DNA of 64,000 bases from Orobanche coerulescens. Lineage: Eukaryota > Streptophyta > Magnoliopsida > Lamiales > Orobanchaceae. Positions 44,053 through 55,648 of this stretch are shown here, piece by piece. The notes below the pieces were generated by a model. It did not search any database. It had not been told where the DNA came from and saw nothing but the letters and a program-made list of their open reading frames with translations. Position numbers and translations under genes: made by a program. How positions within the stretch are numbered: the first letter of the stretch is position 1; each line of letters starts with the position of its first letter. The stretch lies in NCBI GenBank assembly GCA_033398695.1, contig CM065802.1, forward strand, positions 210,633,096 to 210,697,095, written 5' to 3'.

Positions 44053-45253
44053 TGTTGTAAAATTATCGGTACCTTCGTCGTTTGGAAATAGCGCGGAGTA
44101 TTATAGAGTTATCAAACTCTTTTGCGTTGCGGAAGCGATTTAAAGTGCAGAAAGATAAACGGCACAAGATTTATAGAGGTTCGACCAATTTTGCCTACGT
44201 CCTGTCTCTGTATCTTTTTCTATAGAATAAAGATCAACCTCTGCACCTCTCTTCTATCGGTCGAGGGATTACCGTTACAATATCGTCTTCTATCGGTCCG
44301 AGATAAACCGTCACACTCTTGTCTTTATGTCGGTCCAAGATAAACCGTTTTCCTTTTATATTGGAGATAGAGGCAACCTATCTAGCTTTCTATGGGTACT
44401 AGACAAACCTCACTCGGATTTAGATATGAATCTAACAATGTCGGATCAATGATCCTAATAACACCGAATCAATCTACAATCCGTATTTTTCTTCTTGTAT
44501 ATGATTTAGTGTATGAACACTCAAACACTATCAATTAAGATCGATTACAACAACGATAGTATATGTGACAGTATCAGACTTATATATCTTTTGCTCAGAG
44601 TTGTTGTATTTTGAATACCATTAGAAGTGGTATTTATAGGCTCCAAAACCTCAACTAGCCATTAGCCCACTGCCTCTCTTTAGCGTGCGTTATGCTTCAT
44701 CCATAGCGTACGTTATTGCCATTACGTACGTTATCACCTTCCTGTAGCGTATGTTATCTGCTTGCTGATTTAGTCCAGTGGCTTATGTCTCTTCCATTAC
44801 GTACGTTGTATCTTCCACATCGTACGTTAAATTGGTCCTGTTACGTACGTTAAGTACATCACATTACGTACGTTAACTTTAGTCAAAATATCTGTTGCAT
44901 GCTGACCTACTACATGACGTCATTTTCAACGGCTCCTTGTTGAATTCATATTCAAACTCATTACGTACGTTAAATTCCCAGTGTTACGTACGTTAAGTGT
45001 TGCTCAATAGCTTGCGCTAGCGTGCGATAATTCATCAGCAGGTGACTTTTCTGTCTCATCTGATCAGGTGACTTTACTGACCCGTTTGATCAAGTGACTT
45101 TACTGTCTAATATGATCAGTTAGCGTTTCCCGACTGATCTGGTCAGGTGACTTTTCCTGTTCCAAGCGTCTTTGACTTCTTTGTTGTTTTGCTTTGATCG
45201 ACAACACATCATCAAAATCTTTTTATAATTATTTGGAATTGAATATTCCAACA
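44053..45253 (-). repeat. copia A, 5' LTR
   Basis: In element orientation TGTTGGAATATTC...TTTTACAACA, 1201 bp, with 5-bp inverted ends TGTTG/CAACA. Confidence 0.88.
44631..45010 (-). promoter_or_regulatory. copia A 5' LTR promoter: palindrome array plus TATA
   Basis: Sites such as TTACGTACGTTAA, TAGCGTACGTTA and TTAGCGTGCGTTA between 44680 and 45010, upstream (minus) of TATAAATA at 44631-44638. Confidence 0.62.
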
Positions 45254-45549
45254 ATTTTTCAGTGAGAGTTTTACCCATTTGTTTTCAATTTAATTTTTCA
45301 TTGTGTTTAGGATTTTCATGCACTTTTTGCTAATGACAAAAAGAGGGAGAATAATGATGAGAAAAATGAAGAAAAAACATAATGAGGGAGAAGAAGATTA
45401 AAAGAGAAAAAGAGAAAGAATTATGTGAAGAAGAAAACTGACGAAATAGATAAAGCCGAAAACTTTGATCTGTATATATTTTTTGTATTTTTGCAGGTAT
45501 AAATTCCATTGAAGAATTATTGTTTTGTCATCATCAAAGAGGGAGAGAT
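45254..45549 (+). other. copia (plus) 3' untranslated region and PPT
   Basis: Purine-rich, no ORF supported. Contains CTTTTTGCTAATGACAAAAAGAGGGAGA (in pieces) and ends in TCATCATCAAAGAGGGAGAGAT, the polypurine tract before the LTR at 45550. The same arrangement, reversed, borders copia A and B. Confidence 0.7.
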
Positions 45550-46790
45550 TGTTGGAATATTTTATCCCACACATTTAATTTAGAGGTTTTGATGATAAGT
45601 TGCTAAACAAAGAAAAACAACAATTAATCAACACGGAGTTGAAGATACTCGAGATGGGACAGAAAAGCACCAAAGTAATCATTAGTGAAGCTAACGTACA
45701 CTATAGCAAAGACATAACGTACGCAATGTATCAAGACGGTGAGTACTGCCTTCTGCTCGAAGCACGTAGCACACGCTAATACAAAGATTAGCGCACGCAA
45801 GAAGGATACCATAACGTATGCTACGTGGCATGGCTAATGTACGCTATGAGAAGATGAATTATGAATTCAAATAAATCAATCCGTTGGATTGATTCTAGAA
45901 AGTCAAAAAGCATTCAATGGATATGAAGCATAACGTACGCTACGAGGTGTTCTTAACGTACGCTAAAGCATGTGACGTCATGGAGTAGGTCATCATGTCA
46001 ACGGCTATCTGAGGGTGATATAACGTACGCTGTGATGAAGGATAACGTACGTTATGTAGGAGACAGAAGCTACTGGACTGAAATGAAAAGCAGATAACGT
46101 ACGCTACAGGAAAGGGTTACGTACGCTAAGGGTGTAACGTACGCTACGAAGGAAGCATAACGTACGCTAAAGCTAAACATGGAGCAACGGCTAGTTTGGC
46201 TCTCAGGCCTATAAATACCAAAGCATTTGATATTATTTAGTACAACAACTTCAAGCAAAGCTTATATACTTCAGATATCATTATCTTCATTATTGTTGTT
46301 GTAATCGATCTTATTTGTTAGAGTTCGACTGTTCGATACACTCAATCAATACACGAGAGTAAAAAAAGGATTATAGATTTGATTCGGTGTTATTAGGATC
46401 GTTGATCCGGTATTATTAGAATCATAATCTAAATCCAAGTGAGGTTTGTCTAATATAATTGAAAGCTAGATAGGTTGATTCCTTGTCCGATAAGAAAAAA
46501 AACGGTTTATCTTGGACCGACATAAAGACAAGATTGTAACGGTTTATCTTGGACCAATAGAAGACAAGAGTGTAATGGTTTACCTCGGACCAATAGAAGA
46601 CAAGGCGGAAAAGTTTATCTTAATCCTATAGAAAAAGATACGAAGAGAGGATGTAGGCACATTGCCGAACCTCTATATATCGCTGTGTCATTTACATTCC
46701 ACACTTAATCGCTTCCGCAATCGCAAGAGAATTATATATTCTTAACCGCGCTATTTAAACCCTCTTTTAGTAGTGGTACCTAACCCAGCA
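45550..46790 (+). repeat. copia (plus) 3' LTR
   Basis: TGTTGGAATATTTTATCCC...ACCCAGCA, 1241 bp, uninterrupted. It shows the original sequence at the Tekay derivative's target (GGATAACGTACGTTATG, about 46039). Confidence 0.9.
45690..46217 (+). promoter_or_regulatory. copia (plus) 3' LTR promoter: palindrome array plus TATA
   Basis: About a dozen CG-N2-CG sites (TAACGTACGCTAC, TTAACGTACGCTAAA, TTAGCGCACGC) between 45690 and 46165, then TATAAATA at 46210-46217. Confidence 0.65.
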
Positions 46791-46795
46791 GAGCT
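46791..46795. repeat. target site duplication GAGCT (right)
   Basis: Partner of GAGTT at 30524. Confidence 0.65.
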
Positions 46796-47034
46796 AAACA
46801 AAGGTCGCTAGCCAGGGTTAGTGTAGATAGTACTTGGGATTGGGATCTCCATTCGGAGTATCCGATCTTCGGGAGTAATGTTCGCGGGAGGTAGCCACCT
46901 TCCCCTGCGTATTTATCGATATGGTGAATCTGATGAGATGTATAATGAAATAAAATGATTTAGAAAATACAGGCTTTTCCTAAAATCCCCTTATGCTACT
47001 GCTTATATGTTAGGAATATGCCTCGAATGCCCCT
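46796..47034 (+). repeat. LTR-like sequence, right part, unclassified
   Basis: Continuation of 28001-30523 after the copia insertion. GATCTCCATTCGGAGTATCC and GATCTTCGGGAG resemble the U5 tandem blocks of Tekay LTRs. It is cut by the CACTA terminus at 47035. No gene. Confidence 0.4.
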
Positions 47035-47092
47035 CACTACCAATGTTCAAAATTTAGCCGACAACAACAAGTCATCGTCTAAAGCCGTAAAC
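47035..47092 (-). repeat. CACTA terminus and first subterminal repeats
   Basis: CACTACCAATGTTCAAAATT followed by TAGCCGAC and GTCATCGTCTAAAGCCG. The last five bases TAAAC are the Tekay target duplication (47088-47092). Confidence 0.72.
47088..47092. repeat. target site duplication TAAAC (left), Tekay element 3
   Basis: Identical to 57906-57910. Confidence 0.92.
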
Positions 47093-47576
47093 TGTAACAC
47101 CCCGAGATATTCGGAATAATTACAGTGCCGTAAACCCTTTATGTAAGAATTTACAAAGCTAAATTAAAAGAAATACCGATTAATACGAATAATATCATCA
47201 ATAGTTGTGAAATTTAATAACCGGTTTAATCATCCGAAATAACCCATTTATTACAACATTCTCAAATCACCATAATAAACACACGTACTCGAGTACTTAA
47301 TACAAAACCAGAATACCAAAACAAATCAGACGGATAACATCACTATGCCCCTTCGTCATCATGCCGACACTGTGGTTGATTCCCCGCTCCTCAGCTACCT
47401 GAACATTAAACAAATGTCCACCCCGCAGGGGTTAGCAAAATGATGTTAGTACAAGTACCATAATTATACAAAAATAGATATGCAACAACAATGCATAGAA
47501 AAAACACAGAACACGAACTTCCTCTACGGGAATCCAATAATGAGAATCCACATGATTCCATCAACACAACACAGGG

Positions 47577-47760
47577 TAATCCAATGATCCAGCGCCCTCA
47601 GCATAGATCCCAAGATGATCCCATCGGACCAACATGGGGTGGAAAAATCCGTCCAATGATCCAGCGCCCTCAGCATAGATCCCAAGATGATCCCATCGGA
47701 TAAACACGATATGGACAATTGATCCAGCACCCTCAGCATAGATCACATGATCCCATTGGA
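47577..47760 (-). repeat. tandem block in Tekay element 3, 3' LTR
   Basis: Three units carrying GATCCAGC(G/A)CCCTCAGCATA and GATGATCCCATCGGA. Same block at about 56128-56310. Confidence 0.88.
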
Positions 47761-48763
47761 TCAATACAACATATACAACACCATTATGCATACATATATA
47801 TAAATCAATATGTTCATCAACATGAACAACATATGAATCAATAACATGAATGACAATATGATAAATCAACTTGGATGACCTCATGTTCAACAACATGCAT
47901 GACAATATGCATGATCAACATCATCAACATTAAACCAAGATCAGATTAAGATACTTGCCTCAGAAATGTCGACAATGATTGTTACTTCGAATAACCTTCA
48001 ACCCGCTCGAAGAACTCTCACTCGATCAATTCACAATATCCGAACCTTAATTATACAATAATACCAATATAACTCACGGTTCCAGATAATCGCTTCTAAA
48101 ACATTATATGAACATGAGAAGACATAATTTATCTAGTTATGATAATGCACTAATCTGCCCCAAGCCATATCGGTCGAATCATCACTACAATACTTATCCG
48201 AACAAAAATCTCACAGTGTTCCAATCAGGTCTAAACACATCTTTCGATTGAATTCTTCAACTATACCTCATAATAGTTCGTCTTACAAGGATCTTAACCA
48301 TACCCATCAACAATCCAATGCAACATGATTTCGTAATTATCTTGAAGAACACCATAAAACTCGTTACTAGGTTCAACATGATCATCATCTTCTTCTACAA
48401 GGAATAAACCCCAAGTTCAATCCATTTAGTTCCCCTATACGCATTGTTCGATCATATTGTACATAAGAAACTTGATAATCTCAGTAATAAACTCAACAAC
48501 TTCCATAGCATGTTCATATTCGACAACAATAACATGAAATCCAGATTGGTGAATTGCCACATACCTTATACGGAAGGAAAAGATTAAAACACTTGGTGAA
48601 CTCCACGTCGAACGCTTGAACACCAATCCCCAAAGCTCCTTGCCTTCAATGATTATGTTTAGAGGCTGGCATGAAGGGTTAAGGTCGAGGGGGCAACTCT
48701 CTAAGTCTCTAAAACCGGGTATAAGACGAAGTGTAAGCTGAGAAATGAAATGAGGTGATGTAC

Positions 48764-49206
48764 TATTTATAGAAAATGACCATTAGCGCGGGCTACTGCT
48801 CCTTTTTAGCGTGCGCTAACGGGCTCATAGCCCACTGTCTCTTTCTATTCTAGGCTTAACGTATGCTAAACAGCCTTTACATACGTTAAATACAACAGTT
48901 AGCGTATGCTACCACGCTACCATAGCATGCACTAACTGCTTTACCAAGCTCACTGACCTCACTGTAGTCGACTTAGCGTGCGCTAGCATTTCTCTCATAG
49001 CGTGCGCTAAGCACCGTTGACTCGACTTTTCCAAAAGCCGTCCAGGTTCATCCCGACATGTACTTATCCAAAATCCGTGATCCGATCTCACCTAACAACC
49101 TGTCTCAATCATGCTGACCACATATAGCGTCTGCTAAGTCTCAACTTTAGCGTGCGCTAGCTCACATATTTAGCGTGCGCTACACTTCCATGTTAGCGTG
49201 CGCTAA
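48764..49206 (-). promoter_or_regulatory. Tekay element 3, 3' LTR promoter: palindrome array plus TATA
   Basis: About a dozen sites, mostly TTAGCGTGCGCTAA, between 48783 and 49206, upstream (minus) of TATAAATA-type box CTATAAATAG at 48762-48771. Confidence 0.65.
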
Positions 49207-49357
49207 ATGTATGTAAGTACGTGAATGAATTAACATCTATGAAATCATACACTTATCAATACTGGATTATGAAATACAGATGATTATACTCAGATCAATA
49301 ATACGACATATGCAATGTCTCAAGGTTCAAATACACATCAGATATTCGGGTATTACA

Positions 49358-49375
49358 TACTATCCCTCTAAAAAG
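49358..49375 (-). other. polypurine tract, Tekay element 3
   Basis: Minus-strand CTTTTTAGAGGGATAGTA ends against the LTR start TGTAATACCC. Confidence 0.75.
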
Positions 49376-49406
49376 AAGTTTCGTCCCGAAATTTAAGATG
49401 AAAAAA

Positions 49407-49833
49407 TTACGGATATCTAGCCTTCATACCATCCTCCATCTCCCAAGTGGCCTCTTCGACTTCGTGTCACGACCATTGAACTTTAACCAGGGATATTGGT
49501 TTATTTCTCAATTGTTTGACCCGAGTCTCGAGTATCTTGATTGGCTTCTCTTCGAACGTGCCATCATTAGCTATTTCAATCTCGCCGAAATCGATGACAT
49601 GACTGGGATCTGGCACATACTTCCGTAACTGGGATACATGAAACATGGACATGACTCAGCGATGGCGGCAAGGTCAACCTGTACGCCAAATCTCCAACTC
49701 TTTGAAGAATCTCGAATGGTCTGAGATACCTCGGACTCAGCTTTCCTCTCTTCCCAAAACGATAAATTCCTCGAGTAGGAGAAACCTTCAGAAGTACGTG
49801 ATCTCCATTCTCAATTCTAACGGGCGACGGCAC
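49407..49833 (-). pseudogene. Tekay element 3: integrase C-terminus and chromodomain-like tail
   Basis: Pieces in two frames: HVLLKVSPTRGIYRFGKRGKLSPRYL, ILQRVGDLAYRLTLPPSLSHVH, then FHVSQLRKYVPDPSHVIDFGEI and ISLVKVQWS. An in-frame TGA follows QWS, then HEVEEATWEMEDGMKARYP and a premature-looking TAA at 49407-49409. A frameshift near 49640 separates the two frames. The role is the same as in element 1. Confidence 0.8.
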
Positions 49834-50586
49834 ACGTCCGCATAAGACTTCTGTCGACTCTGGGCAGTCAACAACCTTTCACGAATCAGGGCTACTTTCT
49901 CTTGAGTCTGCACTATCAATTCTGGTTCCGTCCCAATTAAATCAGACGAATCGTCCCAACATACGGGTGATCTACATCTTCTCCCGTACAACGCTTCAAA
50001 AGGTGCCATCTTAATGGAAGCATGCCAACTGTTGTTGTAAGTGAATTCAATCAACGACAGATGAACTTCCCAATCAGTTGACCAATCGAGGCACAAGCTC
50101 TCATCATATCTTCTACTGTCTGAATAGTCCTTTCGGACTATCCGTCAGTCTGAGGATGATAAGTTGTGCTAAAGTTCAGCTCGGTTGCCAAGGCTTTATG
50201 AACCGCCTTCCAAAAGTGTGACACAAAGCGACCATCCTGATCCAAAATAATGGTCTTCGGCGTACCATGCAATCGGACTATCTCCGCAATCGTGCCAACT
50301 TCTCTGGTCCCCAAGTATTCTTAATGCCCAGAAAATGAGTCGACTTGGTTAGACGATCAACTATCACCCAAATCATATTCATCCCCGTTCTGGTCTTTGG
50401 CATATTGGTGATAAAGCCCATCGATATATCTTCCCATTTCCATTCAGGAATCGGAAGTGGCTTCAACATTCCGGCAGGTCGCTGATGTTCAATCTTAACC
50501 TGTACAAGTTAAACACTTCGAGATGTATTCCGCTACGTCCTTCTTCATATTTCCCCACCAGAAATTCTGCTTTAGATCCTTATACA
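49788..50586 (-). pseudogene. Tekay element 3: integrase core, broken
   Basis: Pieces: a zinc-finger end with frameshifts near 50500-50586, then [34 protein letters not shown] at about 50330-50425 in which the first catalytic Asp (usual MDFI) is Gly, a frame break near 50280, VSHFWKAV-like pieces, and from 50096 [30 protein letters not shown]. An active enzyme is excluded by the Asp change and the frameshifts. Confidence 0.82.
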
Positions 50587-50591
50587 TCTTA

Positions 50592-51242
50592 CTAGTGTCC
50601 GGATGAATAGTGCGCACTGTGAGCTTCCTTCATGATTGTTTGTTTCAAAACATCGTCATCGGGGATGCAAAGTCGACTCTGGAATCGCAAGACTCTGTCA
50701 TCATAAATTATAAATCCTGGGGCCTTTCCCTTGTCCGCTTCATCACGTAATGGAATCATCATGGGGTCATCTAATTGCTTAGATTTGATTTCTTCAATTA
50801 ACGACGAAGTTAATTCCATCACACACAGTTGCCCTTGGACTCCTTGCAACCATACTTCAATTCCTTCGCGAATCAATTCTCGTTGAATGCTGCACTGGGA
50901 CGTAACTATTTCTAACATTCGAATAGAAACAGGTTTGCGGCTTAGTGCATCAGCTACCACGTTCGCTTTGCCTGGATGATAAAGAATTTCCAGGTCATAA
51001 TCTTTAATCAATTCCGGCAATCTCCTCTGTCTCGTGTTTAATTCCTTCTGACTGAAAATATATTTGAGACTCTTATGATCTGTGAAGATCTGACAGTGAG
51101 TACCGTACAAATAATGTCGCCAAATCTTTAGGGCAAAGACAACGGCTGCTAACTCTAAATCATGTGTCGGGTATTTAACCTCATACGGTTTCAACTGTCG
51201 AGAGGCATAGGCAATCATCCTATATTCTGCATCAACACGCAA
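50592..51242 (-). pseudogene. Tekay element 3: RNase H and start of integrase finger
   Basis: [43 protein letters not shown] and [12 protein letters not shown] carry three of the RNase H acidic positions; the first ([11 protein letters not shown]) lies in the preceding frame. It ends in [11 protein letters not shown], the first half of the HHCC finger, at a frameshift. Confidence 0.87.
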
Positions 51243-52471
51243 CCCAGACCCTGATTTGAAGCATCGCTGTAAACTACGAACCCTTCAGTTCCGTCTGGTA
51301 GTGCTAATATTGGCGCCGTTGTCTGTCTTCTCTTAAGTTCATCAAAACTAATCTGACATTTCTCGTTCCACATGAATTTCTGAGTCTTCTGAAGTAACTG
51401 AGTCAGCGGACGAGTGATTTTGGAAAATCCTTCCACAAAACGACGATAATACCCATTAAGTCCTAAGAAACTTCGGACTTCCTTCACGCTCTTAGGAGAT
51501 TCCCACTCCAGGATTGCCTCAACTTTCTTCGGGTCCACTCGAACTCCGTCGGATGATATCACGTGCCCAAGGAACGTTACTTCCTTGAGCCAGAACTCAC
51601 ATTTGGAAAGTTTTGCATAAAGTTGCCCATTCCTCAAAATATTCAAAACAATATGCAAATGTTCTGCATGCTCTTCTGGATTTTTCGAATAGATCAAGAT
51701 GTCATCAATAAAAACGACCATGAATTTATCCAAGTATTCTAAGAATACTCGATTCATCAATTGCATAAACACAGCAGGAGCATTAGTAAGACCAAATGGC
51801 ATTACTATAAACTCATAGTGCCCATACCGAGAACTTAAAGCGGACTTCGGTATATCAGATTCCTTAATCCTCAACTGATGGTATCCTGATCTCAAATCGA
51901 TCTTCGAGAAAACCATCGCTCCCTGTAATTGATCAAACAGATCCTCAATCCGAGGCAATGGATATTTATTCTTGATCATCACCTTGTTTATCTCTTTGTA
52001 ATCAATGCACAATCGGAGTGATCCGTCTTTCTTTCGAACAAAAAGAACGGGCGCACCCCAAGTAGAAACACTAGGTTGAATATAACCCCTCTGCAACAAT
52101 TCCTCAAGCTGTTTCTTTAACTCATACATCTCTGTTGGTGCCATACGGTATGGTGCTCTGGAAATAGGTGTGGCTCCTGGTTCCAATTCAATATTAAACT
52201 CTACGGCTCTACGCGGAGGTAATCCAGGTAGTTTGTTGGGGAATACATCTGAGAATTGTTTCACAACTGGAATAGATGAGAGATATACTCCTTCTTCCTT
52301 CTTCATGGCATAACACCAAAACTCGGCACAACTCTGTTTCAGCAATTTAATCGCTTTCATTGCTTTGATCACTTTCCCTGAGCTTCCTGGTCTCCATCCT
52401 TCTAATAAATGTTCAGATCCGTCATCAGCAATAATCGAGATAACTCTTTTCCGATAATTCAAAATAGCCAC
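51215..52471 (-). pseudogene. Tekay element 3: reverse transcriptase, open frame
   Basis: 418 codons open. Shows [74 protein letters not shown] and the catalytic box [13 protein letters not shown] with both Asp residues, then [18 protein letters not shown] and the RNase H start [17 protein letters not shown]. Upstream and downstream parts lie in other frames, so no functional polyprotein is made. Confidence 0.9.
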
Positions 52472-52489
52472 ATAACGATTGAGCCAATC

Positions 52490-52979
52490 GTCTCAAAGAA
52501 TTAAATCGTCACCATGGATGTCGACCACAATAATATTTGATGGCCAATTCCTCCCTCCTATCGACATAGAAAAATTCCTAGCTTCTAGATTTCCCACAAT
52601 CCTCTCTCCACTCGGCAGACCCACAACATAAGGCTCACAATCATACAAACATGAGATTTTCAAATGATTAACACAGTTCAGTGATATGAAAGAATGTGTA
52701 GCTCATGAATCGAGTAAGACACTAACTGGTTGCAAAAGAATCTGAATCGTACCTGATGCAACAGCAGTGTTCTGAACATCTGACCTCCTCATCTCATAAA
52801 GGCGCGTAGGAACGGACCCAGCACTGGATGCTTCTCTCTTTCCAGAATTTTGCTGTTGTAGACCACTCTGCTGTGTCAGGTTCACACTCGTCTCTTTTGG
52901 AAATTGTGCTGAAGTACGGGCTCCAAACGATCTAGTCACATTCCCGCAAAATGTCGCACGATGCCCTTCTTGCCCACAT
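52490..52979 (-). pseudogene. Tekay element 3: second zinc knuckle and protease, broken
   Basis: Begins at the insert junction with FECGQEGHRATFC, the second gag knuckle with its first Cys lost in the junction, and a linker ending RLYEMRRSD. The protease active site then reads VLLDS-stop-ATHSFIS: the Gly codon of DSG is TGA (about 52703-52705). The rest of the protease is in several frames up to the RT segment. Confidence 0.8.
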
Positions 52980-52980
52980 T

Positions 52981-54405
52981 CAAAAGTCTAGAGGGGGGTG
53001 AATAGACTTATTGAAACTCTTAAACTCTTTTCTTCGAAGAGTGAGTTTCTCAGCTGATAGATATGCGGAAATCAGCTGATGACGAAAAAAAAGCTAAGTA
53101 ATGGAACAGTAAAGTATGAATGCAACAGTTAAGTGTGATGCTGAAAACAGTAAAAACACGCAGGCAATGTATAGTGGTCTCAGAGGTGGGGTAATCCTCT
53201 ACTAATCCACTTTCTCCAAACCAGTTGGAGATGAATCCACTATAATTCTCAACCAGTGATAAATATTACAGTGATTCTTTTACTTAGCTACAACAACTTC
53301 CAACCAGTGGAAATCCCGTCGTTGCAACTCCTCTTTAACTGCCTAGCACCACTTTATTCTTCAAATCCTCGGATGCCTATCAGTCTCGCAACTTCAACCA
53401 GTGAAGTACCCCGAACTCAGGTTTTAAGACAAGAGTGTTTGTCTTCTCCAACTAAGAGCTTTCTTCAAATAAGAACTTCGAGTACTGCTCTTTTCATGAT
53501 GCTATATGATTGCTTTGATAACTTTGTTCGCTTGAGAGTTTTGTTCGCATCGTACTGCTCATCTTCAAATCTTCGGATATATATAAGTGTCGATCCTTGA
53601 GCATACTTCATAGCTTTTGCAAATCTTGTAACAAATCCGTCCGTTGGAGAAATAGACTTCTTTGTTTATTTTTCTGAACGTTGCAAGGCTGGATTCCCAT
53701 ATTTTAATCCATCTTTCGACCGTTGTGAAGACTTTGCATGTGAGGCGCCGAATATTTTGAATATAATAAGATTAAAGTCTTTAGTGGTAGGCCTGGATGA
53801 ATTATTTAATTCATATCCTTGCGGGAATCTCTCCAATTTGTCTCTTCACGCTTGCATGTGACTTTCCGTAAATGTTGACTATTCAACGCATGCTGACGTG
53901 GACTTGGAGTACTTGGCTGATCTCTTATAAGTCAAGTTGGCTGATGTCCAGTCATCTTCTCTACAGTTTGGACTTCTCTGTCGATGACTTCTCTGATGAC
54001 TGTTGAGACTCGCCTGATCAGATGACTTGTCTGGAGTCTTTTGTATTGATGAATTTTGACTTGTCTAATGGTTAGACTTCAGATGACTTAGTCTGCTGAT
54101 CACTTGACTGTAGTCTGGTCAAGCATCTCTGATGAATTTTATTGTTGACCAGAACTTCTCTAATTTGACTCGGCTGTACTTCTCTGATGTGCTTATCTGT
54201 ACCTTTGTACTTAGCCGATTTGAGCCTAACTTATTTGGCATATAGAAGATACTCATTTGGTTCTTCTTTACATTTTGCCAAGTATTTATCTTATCACAAA
54301 TACGGCCTATGGAAGATACTCATTTGGTTCTTCCTTACATTTTGCCAAGTAATAAACATATAATGCACTGATGACATCAGCAAAATCTAATAAGTATTCC
54401 TAACA
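52981..54405 (-). repeat. inserted LTR-like sequence (solo LTR candidate) in gag
   Basis: In minus orientation it starts TGTTAGGAATACTTATTAG at 54405, has TATATATATCC near 53577-53588, and ends in TATTCACCCCCCTCTAGAC at about 52985, a phrase common at the end of some copia-type LTRs. A 42-base direct repeat is near 54246-54345. No ORF is supported and no clear target duplication was found. It lacks the CG-N2-CG array. Confidence 0.55.
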
Positions 54406-55409
54406 GCAATCACGCCGACTATGCCCTGGTCGTCCATAGTTATAACACTTCTTCGCTTCATCTGTAACCGTCGATGCCGTTCTGAACTTCTTTCCACCAC
54501 GGGAAGGATATGGAGGCCTCTTGGATGAATGGAATGAGGATTGGCCCTTGCGGGGCCCACTACCCTTTCTCTCAGTGAAGTTGCCAGACACTCTCTGCTT
54601 ATTCGATTTCGCAAATTTCTCCACTCCTGTCTCTTTCATCTTGTAAGCTAGGGCTTTATCCTGATACTGTCGGAGAGTAGTACATTCAAATCCCGACATA
54701 TATTGTTGGATCTCCGGCTTCATCCTCATGTCGAAGTGAAAAATCTTTTCTGCCTCAGTTCTGACCAGATGTCGCACAAAGGTCAGGTGGTGATTGAAAG
54801 TCTTAATCATATCTGTCACAGATGCCTCCAGATTTTGTGTTGAGAAAAACTCTCGGACTCTAGCCTTTCTAACTGGACGAGTACAATATTGTTCTTCCAT
54901 CATTAATTTGAATTCTGTCCAGTCAGCATTATGATCCTCAGGTCGAATGGCTTCCCACCAGTCGAAAGCTTCCCCAGTCAGAAAATACGGAGCGATCGGA
55001 ACTTTTCGGTCATTGGAACAATTAATTCCCGCAAATATCTTCTCCAGTTCTTTCAGCCAGTGGTCCCATGTAGGCATCTCTGAAGAACCGTCAAATTTCG
55101 ATGGGTGTAATTTGACCACTTCTGAAAGCCACTTGTCTCCCCGATTGTCTTCGTTATGCTGTTGGCCCATCGTCATTTGCATGCGGTCAACCACCTGAGC
55201 AAATTGGGTCATCTGAGTGACCACTTGCTGAAGCACTTCAGGCATGTTAGGATTTGCATTTGCCTCCCCAGTTCGTGCTCGGCATTATTAACTGATTCCT
55301 GTTGTCCGCCAGAACTGGAATCAGCCTGATTAGCCAACGAATCTGGGGAAGACGATGAATCTTCCCATCTCGCATTACCACGTCCGCGTCCACGACCTCT
55401 TCTCAACAT
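54406..55409 (-). pseudogene. Tekay element 3: gag, N-terminal to first zinc knuckle
   Basis: The ATG at 55409-55407 gives MLRRGRGRGRG, directly after an acceptor-like TTTACAG|T. A frameshift near 55230 leads into MPEVLQQVVTQMTQFAQVV, WLSEVVKLHPSKFDG, WDHWLKELEKIF, VPIAPYFLTGEAFDWWEA (intact WW motif), HFDMRMKPEIQQYM and the knuckle CYNYGRPGHSRRDC, whose second Cys is Tyr. Reading ends at the inserted sequence right after this knuckle. Confidence 0.88.
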
Positions 55410-55410
55410 A

Positions 55411-55517
55411 CTGTAAACACAAATACTCAATACCCAAAGCAAAATATTCTAAAATTCATCAATATCCACAAAATACGCAATAATTAAAATGATAGTATCT
55501 GAGATTAGGGAACTTAC
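55411..55517 (-). other. putative gag leader intron, Tekay element 3
   Basis: Minus-strand donor GGTT|GTAAGTTCCC at 55517 and acceptor TGTGTTTACAG ending at 55411, one base before the gag ATG. Length 107 bases. This is the best splice-site pair of the four Tekay elements. Confidence 0.55.
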
Positions 55518-55631
55518 AACCACGGTTCACATGATGACGCTGGCTGTATAGTGATGTTATGCGCGGCCGACAAATCAAACGACATAAACAGACCCAACTA
55601 AACCCAAGTGCCAAGATATCCATGAATCTTA

Positions 55632-55643
55632 TCTCCGATACCA
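55632..55643 (-). other. primer binding site, Tekay element 3
   Basis: Minus-strand TGGTATCGGAGA, five bases inside the 5' LTR boundary; Met-tRNA type. Confidence 0.78.
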
Positions 55644-55648
55644 TATTC

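Larger units (their letters stand above)
40545..45253 (-). mobile_element. gag-only SIRE-like copia element A (minus)
   Basis: Minus-strand order: 5' LTR 44053-45253, PBS, gag 42475-43997, short 3' region, PPT, 3' LTR 40545-41958 (end truncated by about 150 bases). Protease, integrase, RT and RNase H are all missing between the second gag knuckle and the PPT. Element B (from 60502) has the same layout. Confidence 0.85.
30529..46790 (+). mobile_element. SIRE-like Ty1/copia element (plus), twice interrupted
   Basis: 5' LTR 30529-40478 (split by the element at 31026-39740), PBS, a leader and the first codons of gag, then a minus-strand copia element, then the 3' untranslated part 45254-45549 and 3' LTR 45550-46790. 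LTRs start TG(T/C)TGGAA and end CCCA(A/G)C(T)A. Its pol is absent from the window. SIRE-like assignment comes from LTR and leader similarity to the gag-only elements described below. Confidence 0.75.
47093..49357 (-). repeat. Tekay element 3, 3' LTR
   Basis: In element orientation TGTAATACCCGAATATC...GGGGTGTTACA, 2265 bp. Contains a three-unit tandem block at 47577-47760 (units of about 70 bases with CCAGCGCCCTCAGCATAGAT) and GC-donor-like GAGGCAAGTATC around 47952-47963. Confidence 0.92.
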
